64,000 nt of DNA from Paenibacillus xylanilyticus (GCF_013359935.1 NZ_JABMCB010000169.1:62001-126000); one strand, 5' to 3'. Positions 28,710 to 38,605 are shown, numbered from the stretch's first letter. Notes: generated by a model from the letters alone, not told the origin. Translations and numbers: made by a program.

Positions 28710-30812
28710 TTATTTTGTAAAGTTCATTGTTCGGTAGATCATCACTGCTGCCTCTGCACGTGTTGCACTGATATTAGGGTTGAACTTTCCGTTTGCCCCG
28801 ATAACTATTCCATTCGATACAGCCAGTGCAACATCAGTTTTCAGTGAATTATTGATTTGACTCGCATCACTAAACTGACTCAACACAGAAGTAACATCCT
28901 TGACTTCCTCCAAGTTTCCAGTTGTTTTCAATGCCCGAGAAATCATTGTTGCCATTTCTGCACGGCTGATTTGATCCTGCGGTGCAAAACGTTCCGATGT
29001 ACGGCCTTGAATAATCCCCTTTTCAACCGCAGCTGCAACGTATGGAGCAAACCAATCCGATGCATTGACATCACTGAATGATTCTGATGCAGAGCTGTTC
29101 TCGAGATTCAGTGCACGAATCAGCATTTTCGCAAATTCAGCTCTTGTTACCGCATCTTTGGGTGCAAAGACACCAGCTGCTTTACCTTCGATAGCTCCTT
29201 TAGCTGCTACTACTTGGATTTGACGCCCAGCCCAAGCTTCGACGCTGCTAATATCATTAAAAATAACCTTGTTCTCGAATACTGCATAGGACGAGAATGT
29301 ATCCCTTGGTTCAACAATAAACTGGCCATCCACAACTCCACCTTGGAATTCTAGAGAGCCGTTCACAATTTTTGCAACTGAAAGTAATTCTTTATCCACA
29401 TTCATATCACGAAGCGGAATTCGAATCGTAATTGGATTCTGGAACGATGTTATCTGCTTCCCATCTTCTTGAACTCCAAACTCATAGACATCGGATGCCA
29501 ATTGGAGCTTTGTTAAAGAGGTTGCTGTGGTATCCTCCTGTTTTGTAATGACCAGATTTAATGATGCCTCAAACTGTTCCAAAGGAAGTGTAATCGTTAA
29601 TCCATTTACCTTTACAGCGATATTTTTAATTCCAGCAGATTTAGCAGCATTTAAGATCGTTTTAGAAATCGGCGTCGAGATTGTGCTTGCTTCTACCTTT
29701 CCAAGATCCAAGGATAGAGTGAGATCCTGTTGAGCTCCAGCTGCAGCTTTAATTGCTTCGATCACATTAAGGATATCTGCATCATTCAATTGCAGCGTTG
29801 CTTTGCCATCTTGAATAATAAACAACTTGGAAACATCTACGTTCAGCAAAGATTCTAAGGATCCACTTAATCCCGGTGTTGGTGTTGGTGTTGGTGTAAC
29901 TGCACCTCCTCCTGAGGCTCCACCGCCGGCACTTCCTCCACCGCCAGTATTCCCACCTCCACCTGGGGTCTCAACAGGGGGGGTCTCACTCCCGCCTCCA
30001 GGAGAAGGAATATCAATGCCCTCTGCTTTTAAATAAGCAAGGACCAAGACTAGCGATGCGCTTTTTACGATATCCTTGTCGAGCGCACTTTCTGTAGTTA
30101 TGATACTGGTCGCTAATTGTTCATCAGTAATACCTAGATTAAAAAGCACACTAGAGACGGTCGTGTTTCCAATAGAGTTATTAGAAACACTTTGGAACGC
30201 CTCACGTAGCAAATCATGACGTGCTTGGCTATTGTTAAGTATGTTATTTAGTTCTACCAATGATTTGTTTTTTATCAAATTAACCAAGCTCTTTTCAACA
30301 CCTACACTACCATTACCGCCCATGATTACCTCAACCAAGTCATCAACGGTTAAATTATCAATTCCACCGGCTTGTCCAATGTTTTTAATCGCGGTAATAT
30401 ATGTAGGATTGTTACGAATCGCTACTAAATTATCATAGGATGGATCGTACGTTAATGTGCTAACGGCTGTAAAGAAATCAAACAATGTATCCGTTGAGAC
30501 TCCCGAATCATTTAATTGTGGCAGTACAGGACCCACGATCTGCTCAAACTTTTCTTTAGTAATCTTGGTATTAATCTCAGTCCGTAATGCCTGCAACTTC
30601 AGTTTATCACTAGCATTTAGTGCTCCGTAAACACGGTCTAATCTCTGTTTCACATTATCCAAGTTCGAACTAGGTGCTGCTGAAACTACTGTACTACCAA
30701 AGTAATTCGCTAGCCCTTTGCTGCTTAAAGGTAAACCGGCTATCGATGCAGCTGCCATACTAACAGCTAGTGTTGATACTGTAATCTTCTTCTTAATCGT
30801 CACGTTTTCCAC
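28710..30812 (-). CDS. Large secreted S-layer-homology (SLH) protein
   Basis: A 700-residue surface protein. It has a signal peptide in about the first 45 residues, a mainly helical N-terminal region to about 270, a Gly/Pro linker (GGGGSAGGGASGGGA then PTPTPTPG) at about 270-315 and a beta-rich middle domain at about 320-520. Three SLH repeats follow from about 525 to the end (AVTRAEFAKMLIRALNLENS, QISRAEMATMISRALKTTG, ISATRAEAAVMIYRTM). SLH repeats bind pyruvylated wall polymer, anchoring the protein in the cell envelope. It has its own terminator and sits between the phosphatase gene and the EPS operon. Ligand or enzymatic activity is unknown. Confidence 0.9.
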   Translation of the reverse strand: MENVTIKKKITVSTLAVSMAAASIAGLPLSSKGLANYFGSTVVSAAPSSNLDNVKQRLDRVYGALNASDKLKLQALRTEINTKITKEKFEQIVGPVLPQLNDSGVSTDTLFDFFTAVSTLTYDPSYDNLVAIRNNPTYITAIKNIGQAGGIDNLTVDDLVEVIMGGNGSVGVEKSLVNLIKNKSLVELNNILNNSQARHDLLREAFQSVSNNSIGNTTVSSVLFNLGITDEQLATSIITTESALDKDIVKSASLVLVLAYLKAEGIDIPSPGGGSETPPVETPGGGGNTGGGGSAGGGASGGGAVTPTPTPTPGLSGSLESLLNVDVSKLFIIQDGKATLQLNDADILNVIEAIKAAAGAQQDLTLSLDLGKVEASTISTPISKTILNAAKSAGIKNIAVKVNGLTITLPLEQFEASLNLVITKQEDTTATSLTKLQLASDVYEFGVQEDGKQITSFQNPITIRIPLRDMNVDKELLSVAKIVNGSLEFQGGVVDGQFIVEPRDTFSSYAVFENKVIFNDISSVEAWAGRQIQVVAAKGAIEGKAAGVFAPKDAVTRAEFAKMLIRALNLENSSASESFSDVNASDWFAPYVAAAVEKGIIQGRTSERFAPQDQISRAEMATMISRALKTTGNLEEVKDVTSVLSQFSDASQINNSLKTDVALAVSNGIVIGANGKFNPNISATRAEAAVMIYRTMNFTK

Positions 30813-30877
30813 CTCTGGATATGTATTTGAATATAAAGTTTGGCCTCAGTATATTCCATTAAAGCATCTTAAACCGA

Positions 30878-31660
30878 TTAACGGAATTTGCCAAGGAAAT
30901 TACTGTAAAGCCCTGATCTTTTTTCTTTTATTTGGTCCCTTGGTTGATGAATTGGTTCATCATTAATAACCTTTTCAGCATTTCCCTTAAAGTAGTGAAT
31001 CCACTCAACCCCTAATTTCCTCTCAATGTAATGGTAGCATTCAGATAAACAGAACACCCTTTTCACCGGATCATGTGCATCTGTCGCTACAAAGTGAACT
31101 GCATTCAATTTACATAGGTGCAGTGAAATCTTTTGAAGCTTCCGCCCAAAATGGCCAGTGATGGATTGGGCCGTGATTTGACTTAAAGCCCCAGCTTCGA
31201 TAAGACGACTTAACAACATCGGATTGTTTGCAATTTCTGCATTTCGCTCTGGATGAGCGATAATTGCCTGGATACCTAGCAAAGAAAGCTCATACACTAT
31301 GTCCTCAGCATATGTGGGTACGCTGGTAGAGGGTAACTCTAACAACATATAGCGGGACTCATGTAAATTTAATAAGTCACCATTTCTTAGGCTGGCAAGT
31401 AACTCAGCGTGAACTCGAACTTCCTGGCCTGTGAATACAACCAAATCCATGTTCATTTCCTGAATTTTCTCATTTAATAATCCAACCCACTGCACTACTT
31501 CGTGACCAGGGTTGATGTATCTTCCACTTTTATGATGGGGCGTGGCTACAATCCCCCGAATACCATCCGCGTAGGCTTGCTTTGCCATTTGGATAGCAAT
31601 ATCCCAATCGGGTGGTCCATCATCAACAAAAGGGATGATATGACTATGAATATCAATCAT
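30878..31660 (-). CDS. PHP-family protein-tyrosine phosphatase (CpsB/CapC/YwqE)
   Basis: A 260-residue manganese-dependent phosphatase that dephosphorylates BY-kinases. Metal-binding motifs are MIDIHSHIIPFVDDGP at the N-terminus, ATPHHKSG, IIAHPERN and ATDAHD. The start at ATG 31660 has AGGAG 7 nt upstream and begins exactly at the PHP motif; the open frame extends 47 codons further without support. It lies upstream of the two-kinase EPS locus on the same strand and probably serves both kinases. Confidence 0.93.
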   Translation of the reverse strand: MIDIHSHIIPFVDDGPPDWDIAIQMAKQAYADGIRGIVATPHHKSGRYINPGHEVVQWVGLLNEKIQEMNMDLVVFTGQEVRVHAELLASLRNGDLLNLHESRYMLLELPSTSVPTYAEDIVYELSLLGIQAIIAHPERNAEIANNPMLLSRLIEAGALSQITAQSITGHFGRKLQKISLHLCKLNAVHFVATDAHDPVKRVFCLSECYHYIERKLGVEWIHYFKGNAEKVINDEPIHQPRDQIKEKRSGLYSNFLGKFR

Positions 31661-31775
31661 TTTAAAAACTCCTAAAATAAGGGTGTCTTTTTGCAATTGG
31701 AACATAAGAACAAATAATAGTACTTCCTTCCTATCCAAATTGTAACACAAGTGTACAATTTTCGATATAAAACAC

Positions 31776-32195
31776 CTAATTTCTCGTGCTTTTTTTACCA
31801 TTTATCAGATGATTATCCCTGGAAATCCTACTACCGATAATATATGCTAGCACTGCACCCGCAGCATCAATGAACATATCGAGAATCCGCCCATCCCGAC
31901 TAAAAAAGGGCTGAATAAGCTCGGTAAATATACCATACCCTATTGCGAACATTAATCCACTTTTATACCGCCCAAGATTACTGGCTAGTGCCGAAAGCAC
32001 AAAAAAGCCACCAAAGTGGCCTATCTTTTGAATAATATATGAGGTGGATCGGTAATTGTCTTTATGCAAAAACTCAGACCATTCTGGATGAAAATTCATC
32101 ACAAACTGAAAATCCGTTAGAATATGTCTAACATCTTTTACACAAGTCCCTAAAAATAGAAGGATGCACCAAGCTAAGATTGCTGTTCGTCTCAT
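31776..32195 (-). CDS. VanZ-like membrane protein
   Basis: A 139-residue protein with about four membrane helices. Typical VanZ-family features are the first helix ILAWCILLFLGTCVKD, a central KIGHFGGFFVLSALASNLGR and the end IGYGIFTELIQPFFSRDGRI followed by LDMFIDAAGAVLAYIIG. VanZ-like proteins are widespread in Firmicutes and mostly of unknown role. Start ATG 32195 with AGGATGG upstream is preferred to the longer frame. It may be co-transcribed with the phosphatase 115 bp downstream. Confidence 0.8.
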   Translation of the reverse strand: MRRTAILAWCILLFLGTCVKDVRHILTDFQFVMNFHPEWSEFLHKDNYRSTSYIIQKIGHFGGFFVLSALASNLGRYKSGLMFAIGYGIFTELIQPFFSRDGRILDMFIDAAGAVLAYIIGSRISRDNHLINGKKSTRN

Positions 32196-32294
32196 TTCAT
32201 ACCATCCTGTCTTTAGCTTGATAAAGTAGTTGGTCTTTTCAATTAACATGTATGTATTAATTAACATCAGCATAAAACGTATTTTCGCCCTGCT

Positions 32295-32549
32295 TTAAGT
32301 CCATTCTAATTTCATTTTCACTTGCATAAGTTGCCTTACCCATCTAGCATGTTGATTACCTACTCCTGGGCGCAAGTAAATATTCAGCTGAGCTTCTTTT
32401 ATTGCTGGCAAATATACGTGCTCCAAGTATCGAGGTTGATACTTAATGTATCTTTTTTGTTGTATTTTGATTAGCACATTTTGTAAATCATTTCGTAAGT
32501 CAGATATAAAGGTAGATATCTTCTCCTGACCAGAGTCATTTTCAATCAT
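32295..32549 (-). CDS. Small hypothetical protein
   Basis: An 84-residue basic, helical frame (SDLRNDLQNVLIKIQQKRY). Start ATG 32549 has only a distant GGAAGG. It lies upstream of the VanZ-like gene on the same strand. I do not recognise it; a chance frame is possible. Confidence 0.4.
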   Translation of the reverse strand: MIENDSGQEKISTFISDLRNDLQNVLIKIQQKRYIKYQPRYLEHVYLPAIKEAQLNIYLRPGVGNQHARWVRQLMQVKMKLEWT

Positions 32550-33044
32550 AAAATAATGTAATCCTTCCGTCCATATAGGCTCTTATTGATTCATTGCCTC
32601 TTAAAGAAGTCTTCATTTAAAATGTAAACACTCCATAATGTTAAAATAGAAACTGTTCATTTATACCATTTATCGGCAAGTTGCGTGAAAAACTTAACGA
32701 TTTCAGGAGAAAAGATGTTGAATTGCGGTAGCGAAGGTAAAAATCATTTCACTTTGAATCAAAGAGCTTCTTCATAGGTTTGTTTCTTCTTTTGGAGTAC
32801 CAAATCCCACCCTCTCCTCGATAAATTGATAGTCCAAAAATTTCGAGAGGGGTCCAGATCCTTTTCATATAGATTAATGGCATGGGTATTACCTCCTCAT
32901 TTTTTTATTAAATTAAAAGAGATGGTAGTTACAAAGAATGCTCCATTTTGTATCCCATTATAATCTATTTTCCAAATAAAGAAAGTTACAAGAAGTTAAT
33001 CTCTGTAATGCCTTTTTGCTTCATCGCACTTTCAGACTTGCAAA
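32550..33044. other. Gene-free stretch
   Basis: No open frame with a ribosome site and no recognisable motif. It is AT-rich and ends in the terminator that once served a flagellin gene. Confidence 0.4.
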
Positions 33045-33078
33045 AAGAAAAAGGATCCTAGATTCCCTAGGATCCTTT
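33045..33078 (-). terminator. Terminator behind the flagellin remnant
   Basis: Perfect stem GGATCCTAG (33053-33061) / CTAGGATCC (33067-33075), loop ATTCC, and on the minus strand a T-rich tail TTTTTCTTTTT. It lies 16 bp past the flagellin stop codon. Confidence 0.9.
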
Positions 33079-33093
33079 TGGTAAAAACTTGGA

Positions 33094-33275
33094 TTAACGA
33101 AGCAATTGCAGAACGCCTTGTGGCTGTTGGTTTGCTTGTGCCAACATGGCTTGTGATGCTTGAGCCAAGATGTTGTTTTTCGTTTGTTGCATCATTTCTT
33201 TCGCCATGTCCACGTCACGGACACGGGATTCAGCGGCTGTCAGGTTCTCAGAAGAAGTACCTAAGTTGTTAATTG
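33094..33275 (-). pseudogene. 3' fragment of a flagellin gene
   Basis: The minus strand encodes about 60 codons of a flagellin C-terminus: [40 protein letters not shown], then [20 protein letters not shown] and a TAA stop. The match to the conserved D0/D1 C-terminal helix is unmistakable, and its terminator is intact. The N-terminal 75 percent of the gene is missing. Upstream, the sequence runs into the 3' end of the XRE-TPR gene in another frame, so a deletion or insertion joined the two. Confidence 0.9.
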
Positions 33276-34498
33276 TGGACCAAGCTTCCCGTAATGCTCA
33301 AGATGGTATCTCTTTGATCCAAACGGTATACCGCAAGATCACTAAGAAACTGGGCGTAGCTCTCTTTCAAAATGGCCTGCTTATACTGGCCAAATTCTGT
33401 TTTGTTCGATTGATATGGTATATACGATGCAAAGCGCTCCAGGATGTTATCAATGTTTAACTTATACAAATTCGCCGCCTGAACCATATGGCGTACAGCA
33501 ATGAATATTTCATCCTCATGGGACGCTATATAATTTACATATTCATGCAACACACCCACTTCTCCAGACATTAAGCGATAAAGAAAGGTGTTCGCAACCG
33601 CCCATTCTGAAAATTGTTTAATGATATGTCTGGCTTCCTCATCCTTTTCCTGTATCCAACTTTCCCCCGCAGCATATTTAGAGACGAATTCTAAAGCTCT
33701 TTCGTAGTCTCCGCACTCTTCACTAGCTGTAGATCGGGCCAAGTTAGCATAAAGAATATAGTAATATAAAGGCTGTTCCGTCCGTTTCTGACTTTCTACT
33801 AGTCGCCCAGAGCCACATTGCAAATCATATCGAATGGTTGCGATTCGGTGCATTTCCTTAGCTAAGGCATCGACCTTTGCCCATTTATGCCCCATCCCGA
33901 AAACGTGCATCAGCTGTTTTAAGGCTTCAATTTGATTCGCTTCATCAAGACGATAGACGTATAACTCAAATTGAGTTGCTGCGCGAACATTTCCTTCCAG
34001 GTTCTCTCCTAAATCAATAAGAAATAAGCGGTATTGACACAGCGCCAACCGTTCAGAGTGTTGATACTTCTCAGTTTCGCTCACACTTCTGTATAAAACC
34101 CTAGCCGCAAAGCGTTTGTTGTTCTCATACAACTCTTCAGCAATCTCAAAAAGCACAGAAACATAGGCAAGGTCATCCAGTAAACGATTTACTATCTGTT
34201 CTACACAATCTAAACGATCTAGTTCAGCACAACGAATAATAAAAGGTCGTATACGTCGTATAGATATAACTAAAGAAAAACATTCTTCTATGTAATCCTC
34301 GAAAAAATAGTCTTCAGGTAGCCTCATCCCAGCGGTAATGGCAACCAGCTGGTTCATAGATATAGACTTATTCCCCTGTAAAATCCGGCTAAGTGTACCT
34401 GAATTGATACCCGCTATTTCAGAAAATTGGGAATATTTAAATTTCTTGATTTTCATATACTGCATTAGTTCATATCGAATAGAATTAGCAGATTCCAA
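33269..34498 (-). CDS. XRE-TPR regulator of RRNPP (AimR/PlcR/Rap-like) type
   Basis: A 409-residue protein with an N-terminal helix-turn-helix (about 10-65: [20 protein letters not shown]) and a long helical repeat domain with a TPR-like pattern. This layout is that of peptide-responsive RRNPP regulators. Start is TTG 34498 with GAGGGGGTGA upstream. Its last six residues (GSLVHN) are read from flagellin DNA in the wrong frame, so the natural C-terminus is lost or altered. No signalling-peptide gene is seen next to it; such genes usually lie directly downstream, where the flagellin scar now is. Family assignment is from architecture. Confidence 0.7.
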   Translation of the reverse strand: MESANSIRYELMQYMKIKKFKYSQFSEIAGINSGTLSRILQGNKSISMNQLVAITAGMRLPEDYFFEDYIEECFSLVISIRRIRPFIIRCAELDRLDCVEQIVNRLLDDLAYVSVLFEIAEELYENNKRFAARVLYRSVSETEKYQHSERLALCQYRLFLIDLGENLEGNVRAATQFELYVYRLDEANQIEALKQLMHVFGMGHKWAKVDALAKEMHRIATIRYDLQCGSGRLVESQKRTEQPLYYYILYANLARSTASEECGDYERALEFVSKYAAGESWIQEKDEEARHIIKQFSEWAVANTFLYRLMSGEVGVLHEYVNYIASHEDEIFIAVRHMVQAANLYKLNIDNILERFASYIPYQSNKTEFGQYKQAILKESYAQFLSDLAVYRLDQRDTILSITGSLVHN

Positions 34499-35911
34499 AG
34501 CACATCACCCCCTCGCAAAAATCCATAATTTAGGTTTACATTCCTATATATCACTATATAGTAGTTATGAATTAATCGTCGGTCAACAACGAAAATACGT
34601 TATCAACAGACTTAAATTAGAAAAAATCAATCATAGTAATAAGTAGGGACATTTTCAAATATTACATTGGCACTTCTAATTTGCGACCTGACTAATAAAG
34701 GACATTGGGTATGATAAAAATAGCCGTGATGTTGACTTCATCAAAACTATGAAACAAATTGCCAGTGGGCGATGGAGTTTCCGCCATGATTCACCGCTAC
34801 CGTCTTCATCGGCGTCGTAGCAGCAATTGCAGTCCTAATTCAAACAATCGTCAATAAAGGAGCTATGATGACAAGGAAGGATTATAGATCTACTAAACCC
34901 TCTCTTAACTGCTTATAAAAATGTATCCCTACTTCAAATTCAACTCCTAATAAATCGTTGAACAAACCACTAGTTAACGTAGTGGCCATCTAGTTGCTTT
35001 TTAATACCTATTGCGCTGTACAGCATCGATAGGTACTACATGGTTTTGCTAGTCCAATACAACAAGAGTATCGTTAGGGATATTCTTATCCCAGGTGATG
35101 TTTTATGGCATAGTTAGACGGTGTGGATAAATAATCTATAATCTTTTCCAATCTATTTTGATCAGTAAACAAAAATAAACAGCTCATGCATGAGCCGCTT
35201 ATTGCTTAGACTTCATGTTCATATTTTCTCCTTAGCACCCATTCCAGAAAATAGAATCATCTGTTTTGAAATATATGGACTCTGTTCCTACTGGGCTGTG
35301 TCCAGCCCTAACTTCAAATATCATACTAATTCCCTTGATCATCTCGTAAACCTGATCAATTCTTTTAAGATTAGACGACTCATTTTCTTCTAACTCCCTA
35401 GCTTTATGGCCCAATACACTCCTAGGTCAGTTCGATTCCCTTGCCAATAAACTTTTAGGATAGGCATAAATCGATCTGAAAGGCATTTACGTATACTTGG
35501 TACCTTTCTTCCTGTTCAACCCATTGCCGCTCTGTAGAGCGTTTGAGCGGCTCTACAGAGTCACTTCTACCAAGCTTATAGCGTGTCAGATATTCGGCAT
35601 CGCTCAAATGACCGATCGGATTCCACATTCCGGAAAATATAAATAGTACCTTGTCGGGCTACTCCCACGGTTTTGCTTTCATATCAAGGAACGTGTTCCC
35701 TTACTCTTTCGAAGATTTTTTCTCATTTAGCACATATCATCACTCCCCTGTGCTTTATCCTCCTATAACCGGCAAAGATTCATTAATTTATGTTACCAAA
35801 GATACACAACATAAGAAAATAAATTACATTTTTGAATACCTATCAATGGTGCGCCGGTGGGCGCTATAGAATGGAGCGAATCTCCTTAGAATCGGAGAGA
35901 GCACCCGCGTG
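34499..35911. other. 1.4-kb gene-poor stretch
   Basis: No convincing gene. Short frames lack ribosome sites. There is a perfect palindrome GCTCATGCATGAGC at 35182-35195 and a larger inverted repeat at 35530. On the minus strand near 35105-35020 the frame NITWDKNIPNDTLVVLD is protein-like but interrupted. It probably marks the edge of the accessory region. Confidence 0.4.
35530..35560. repeat. Inverted repeat CTCTGTAGAGC / GCTCTACAGAG
   Basis: Perfect 11-bp arms with a 9-nt loop and no T-run, about 350 bp before the first element gene at 35912. Each arm also contains a short internal palindrome. It could be a nick-region (oriT) or recombination structure; no protein site is known for it. Confidence 0.5.
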
Positions 35912-36427
35912 CTAGCCTTGTGTATCTTTAATGGTTTGTTTTTTAGCTCTTATTTTCATAGATTTGCCGTTGATCTTGTCAGCTCTCCTGGACAAACTAA
36001 GTAAATAGTCATCCGTTATTTTCTCAGGAAATACACCAGTGCGATCGCGCAATATGTTTTCCAGTACCCATGCCTTACGTGTCCAATATTCATAGTCCTT
36101 GCCTGATATCGCGGCATGTTCCTGGTAATCACTTTGTTCTTCATTGGCCTTATTAAGAACTCTCAAATAGTTATAGAAATTGGCCCGCTTCTGACGAACC
36201 AAACGAAGCATCAAAATTAAATCATTCGTTGATCTTTGCATGAGCTGTATGGTGTTCTCTTCTGCATCTGAACTGGTAACATTGCTTAGCAGGAAAGGGA
36301 TCTGCTTGCGCTCACCATTCTCCTGTGCATCTTCGGTAGTAATAGACATTTCGCAAAAACAGCAGTAATACGCACCGTTTTCACTCTTCAGCTCAACACC
36401 ACAATACGGGCATGTATATATCACCAT
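35912..36427 (-). CDS. Zinc-ribbon hypothetical protein of the mobile region
   Basis: A 171-residue protein with an N-terminal zinc ribbon (YTCPYCGVELKSENGAYYCC, then FCEM) and a helical remainder rich in charged residues (LMLRLVRQKRANFYNYLRVL). Start ATG 36427 has AGAGGGTGG upstream; an in-frame TTG at 36460 is an alternative. It lies last in a minus-strand set with a 67-residue protein and a Spo0E-like peptide. I do not recognise the full-length family. A role in nucleic-acid binding is only suggested by the ribbon. Confidence 0.65.
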   Translation of the reverse strand: MVIYTCPYCGVELKSENGAYYCCFCEMSITTEDAQENGERKQIPFLLSNVTSSDAEENTIQLMQRSTNDLILMLRLVRQKRANFYNYLRVLNKANEEQSDYQEHAAISGKDYEYWTRKAWVLENILRDRTGVFPEKITDDYLLSLSRRADKINGKSMKIRAKKQTIKDTQG

Positions 36428-36500
36428 TCTTTTATCCACCCTCTCTTTCCATGACTTCAACCCTGCTGTGTACTTCAGTGATGTATGATAAAATAGGAAG

Positions 36501-36566
36501 GGGGAGCGACCGGGTAAAGTTTTTCACCCTAAGTCGATTGCTTATGCAGTCGGCTTTTTATTTTTT
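36501..36566 (+). ncRNA. Predicted small RNA 1, convergent with the Spo0E-like gene
   Basis: An extended -10 element TGA-TAAAAT (36486-36494) precedes a 65-nt stretch with no good frame. It contains GGGT/ACCC hairpin (36512-36529) and a fully paired terminator GTCGATTGC (36533-36541) / GCAGTCGGC (36546-36554) followed by a long T-run. The terminator overlaps the 3' end of the Spo0E-like gene at 36542 on the other strand. The same layout recurs at 38606. Confidence 0.5.
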
Positions 36567-36703
36567 ATCAACTCATTATACTGATTTAGCACTAAATCAA
36601 GCTCTTGGGACTTCATTATTGTTCTCGAATCATTTATACCATAGTTCGTGGCCAGCTCATTAAGTAACTGCCGTTCAACCTCAATGCGACATTTCAAGTC
36701 CAT
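36542..36703 (-). CDS. Spo0E-like peptide, copy 1
   Basis: A 53-residue two-helix protein ending with the Spo0E signature: an IEVERQLLNELA helix, then IMKSQELDLVLNQYNELI. The SQELD motif is the conserved core of Spo0E aspartyl-phosphatases, which dephosphorylate Spo0A~P and delay sporulation. ATG 36703 is preferred; ATG 36721 would add six residues. It is too short for ordinary gene calls. Its stop codon lies in the loop of the terminator of predicted small RNA 1. Function as a true phosphatase is inferred from the family. Confidence 0.75.
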   Translation of the reverse strand: MDLKCRIEVERQLLNELATNYGINDSRTIMKSQELDLVLNQYNELIKNKKPTA

Positions 36704-36746
36704 CAGCTCACCAGCTCCCATTATTTAATTCCAAATAATTGATTTT

Positions 36747-36950
36747 CTACCATCGCAAACAATTATCAGCAGCTTTACCCGCTCGAATTAATCTATCTTC
36801 CAAACCAGGAATCACCGGCACAGCCATTTTTAGCATGAAATATTTCATTTCCTGTTCCGCGGTTAGGTATTCAACAAAAGAAGGTTTCTTCTGAGGGAAC
36901 AAAATGACTTTATCATTCAGTACTAAGCTGCTTTTATGAACACTCTTCAT
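36747..36950 (-). CDS. Small hypothetical protein of the mobile region
   Basis: A 67-residue protein (VILFPQKKPSFVEYLTAEQE, then MAVPVIPGLEDRLIRAGKA). Start ATG 36950 has AAGGAG 10 nt upstream. It lies upstream of Spo0E-like copy 1 on the same strand and downstream of the giant hairpin at 37531. I do not recognise it. Confidence 0.55.
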   Translation of the reverse strand: MKSVHKSSLVLNDKVILFPQKKPSFVEYLTAEQEMKYFMLKMAVPVIPGLEDRLIRAGKAADNCLRW

Positions 36951-37530
36951 GCTTTCTGATTCTCCTTTATGCGCCGGGTGAAACCCGGCGCAATAAATTA
37001 ATTAGCTTCTCGCTAGCCACGAATTTCAATAAGAGGAAATATCCATTTCAAAAGTTGCGACATGTTCAGTAATGACCGCATCTATTAGTTCCTGGATCTT
37101 GTTAGTTATCAATCAAGTGATACTCATTAACTTTCACCGTCCAAATTCAATAATAGATAAGCTTTCTTTCATCGACCTTTCAGCATACCAGCCCATTCAT
37201 GAGTTCGGGCAGGTTGTGAGATTATCAACCATTTCGCGGTACTCGTTCATTGGTAGAAAGTATATTTTAACCGGTTGTCCATTCAAGACAAAGACCATTT
37301 TTTTATAAATGTCATGACACACAGTCACAGCTGCTAAAATTTATAGTTTATGAGTTTTCATGTTCTTCCTCCTACTCTTGGCTCTAAAATGACGGATGTG
37401 GGCAGCAGCCTGGCGGCCGCTGCCGGTCTTCCTATTTCCGGTCATTGTATTTTTGCGTTGACCAATTAAGCAGGAACGTAATCGACTGAAGAAAAATACT
37501 GAACAAAATAAGTGCCGTTTTCGTATGCTG
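36951..37530. other. Gene-poor stretch with a small decayed frame
   Basis: On the minus strand about 37340-37200 the frame MVFVLNGQPVKIYFLPMNEY continues to REMVDNLTTCPNS and a stop, followed by further in-frame sequence (MGWYAERSMKESLSIIEFGR). It may be an interrupted small gene. Nothing else is recognisable. Confidence 0.3.
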
Positions 37531-37738
37531 TTGTCAAAGAGCGTTTAATCCCATGTCCATTTCGCTGTCATAGCGTTTAAACCATATATGTTCTGGGAAC
37601 AAGGCTGCCCTTAGGGATGGGAAAAAATTTGAGCGCCATTCTCAAATTTTTTCCCACCTTGTTCACCAGGATTATATATGGTTAGCTAAGAGAACGGAGA
37701 AAGGGCATGGGATTAGCGTGTGTCGCTCGCTCTGATTA
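37531..37738. repeat. Giant inverted repeat H1 (potential long hairpin)
   Basis: Nested pairings: TAATCCCATGTCC (37546-37558) with GGGCATGGGATTA (37703-37715); AACCATATAT (37579-37588) with ATATATGGTT (37674-37683); GAACAAGG (37597-37604) with CCTTGTTC (37657-37664); GGGAAAAAATTTGAG (37619-37633) with CTCAAATTTTTTCCC (37641-37655). A mini-hairpin CCC-TTA-GGG precedes the last stem. TAGCGT occurs unpaired at 37571. The structure is shared with H2 at 38948. It lies between ArdC and the Spo0E-like/zinc-ribbon set. Confidence 0.85.
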
Positions 37739-38572
37739 CTCGGAAGCTGTGTCTTGGAATGATATGCCTAAAATATGATCTGCGGCCTTCTGTGCCTGCC
37801 CTGCAGCCTGTACGACTAACTTCTTATCGTCTTTCAGCTTACGTAACCAACTGGCCACATAAGCCGCGCTGTTCTCCATGGTGCTGTTATCAATGCCAGC
37901 CACACCGCAAAGCATCGCCGCACCTATTTCGGCAACTAATTCCTCTTTGCTGTAGCTCTCATCTCCAAAGGCTGCAAGCTCTGTAATCCCTGAACGATTC
38001 AAACGGCTTTCGTGGCCTGTACTGTGTACATGCTCGTGGAATAATGTACTGTAATATTCTTCTGGTTTACTGTAATCACAGATAGGCGGAACGCTCACAA
38101 TATCGTCAGCTGGACGATAAAACGCACGACCAGATGCATATCGAACAGGAGGAGCATTCTGGTATTCTTCACAAATCCGTGACGCTACTTCTATAGGATC
38201 ATGGTCAAATATTTCATCCTTCCTTTTACTCTGTAGCCCTTCGCATTGTCTGTTGATCTCAAATACTTTATAGTATCGAAGGAACGGTATTTTCACCTTT
38301 TCACCGTCTTTGTCCTCTTTATCAAGCCATGTCCAAAACACGACGATTTCTGACTTTTCGCCTTTTTTGACTTTTCCCCCGGCTTCACTAATCTGCTTGA
38401 AAGTTGCATATTCGCCGGGTTCAAGTAGTAAGGTGTTAATCCCTCGATAAGGCTTCTGAGTTTTCCAGTTCACAGCACCACCCACCTTCCACGGTCTGCG
38501 CCAAGGAACAGCCCCTTTTTCCAAAAGCTCAATCATTTTATTTGTAATCATTTCATAGATTTTTTCACTCAT
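37736..38572 (-). CDS. ArdC-like antirestriction protein
   Basis: A 278-residue protein with an N-terminal ssDNA-binding ArdC domain (GAVPWRRPWKVGGAVNWKTQ, KPYRGINTLLL) and a C-terminal zincin-like metallopeptidase domain with the zinc site HEHVHSTGH and a downstream glutamate (ELVAEIGAAMLC). ArdC-type proteins coat or protect incoming plasmid DNA from restriction during conjugation. Start ATG 38572 has GGGAGAGG upstream; the frame extends 16 codons further. It is flanked by the two giant hairpins and follows Spo0E-like copy 2. The chromosomal type I restriction system at 50 kb shares the window. Confidence 0.9.
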   Translation of the reverse strand: MSEKIYEMITNKMIELLEKGAVPWRRPWKVGGAVNWKTQKPYRGINTLLLEPGEYATFKQISEAGGKVKKGEKSEIVVFWTWLDKEDKDGEKVKIPFLRYYKVFEINRQCEGLQSKRKDEIFDHDPIEVASRICEEYQNAPPVRYASGRAFYRPADDIVSVPPICDYSKPEEYYSTLFHEHVHSTGHESRLNRSGITELAAFGDESYSKEELVAEIGAAMLCGVAGIDNSTMENSAAYVASWLRKLKDDKKLVVQAAGQAQKAADHILGISFQDTASE

Positions 38573-38605
38573 GTTAACCTCTCCCTTATGTGATATAATG
38601 GAAGG

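Noticed and set aside
32295..32549. The small frame at 32295 as a signalling peptide for the RRNPP-like regulator
   Set aside because: It has no signal sequence and is too large and basic for a Phr-type precursor.
34680..34930. A plus-strand frame with a hydrophobic stretch (TVFIGVVAAIAVLIQTIV) as a holin-like gene
   Set aside because: It is interrupted by a stop directly upstream and has no start with a ribosome site in the right frame.
37619..37655. The apex of giant hairpin H1 as an ordinary transcription terminator
   Set aside because: The T-rich part is inside the stem rather than after it, the inverted repeat extends far beyond a terminator, and the same layout recurs in H2.
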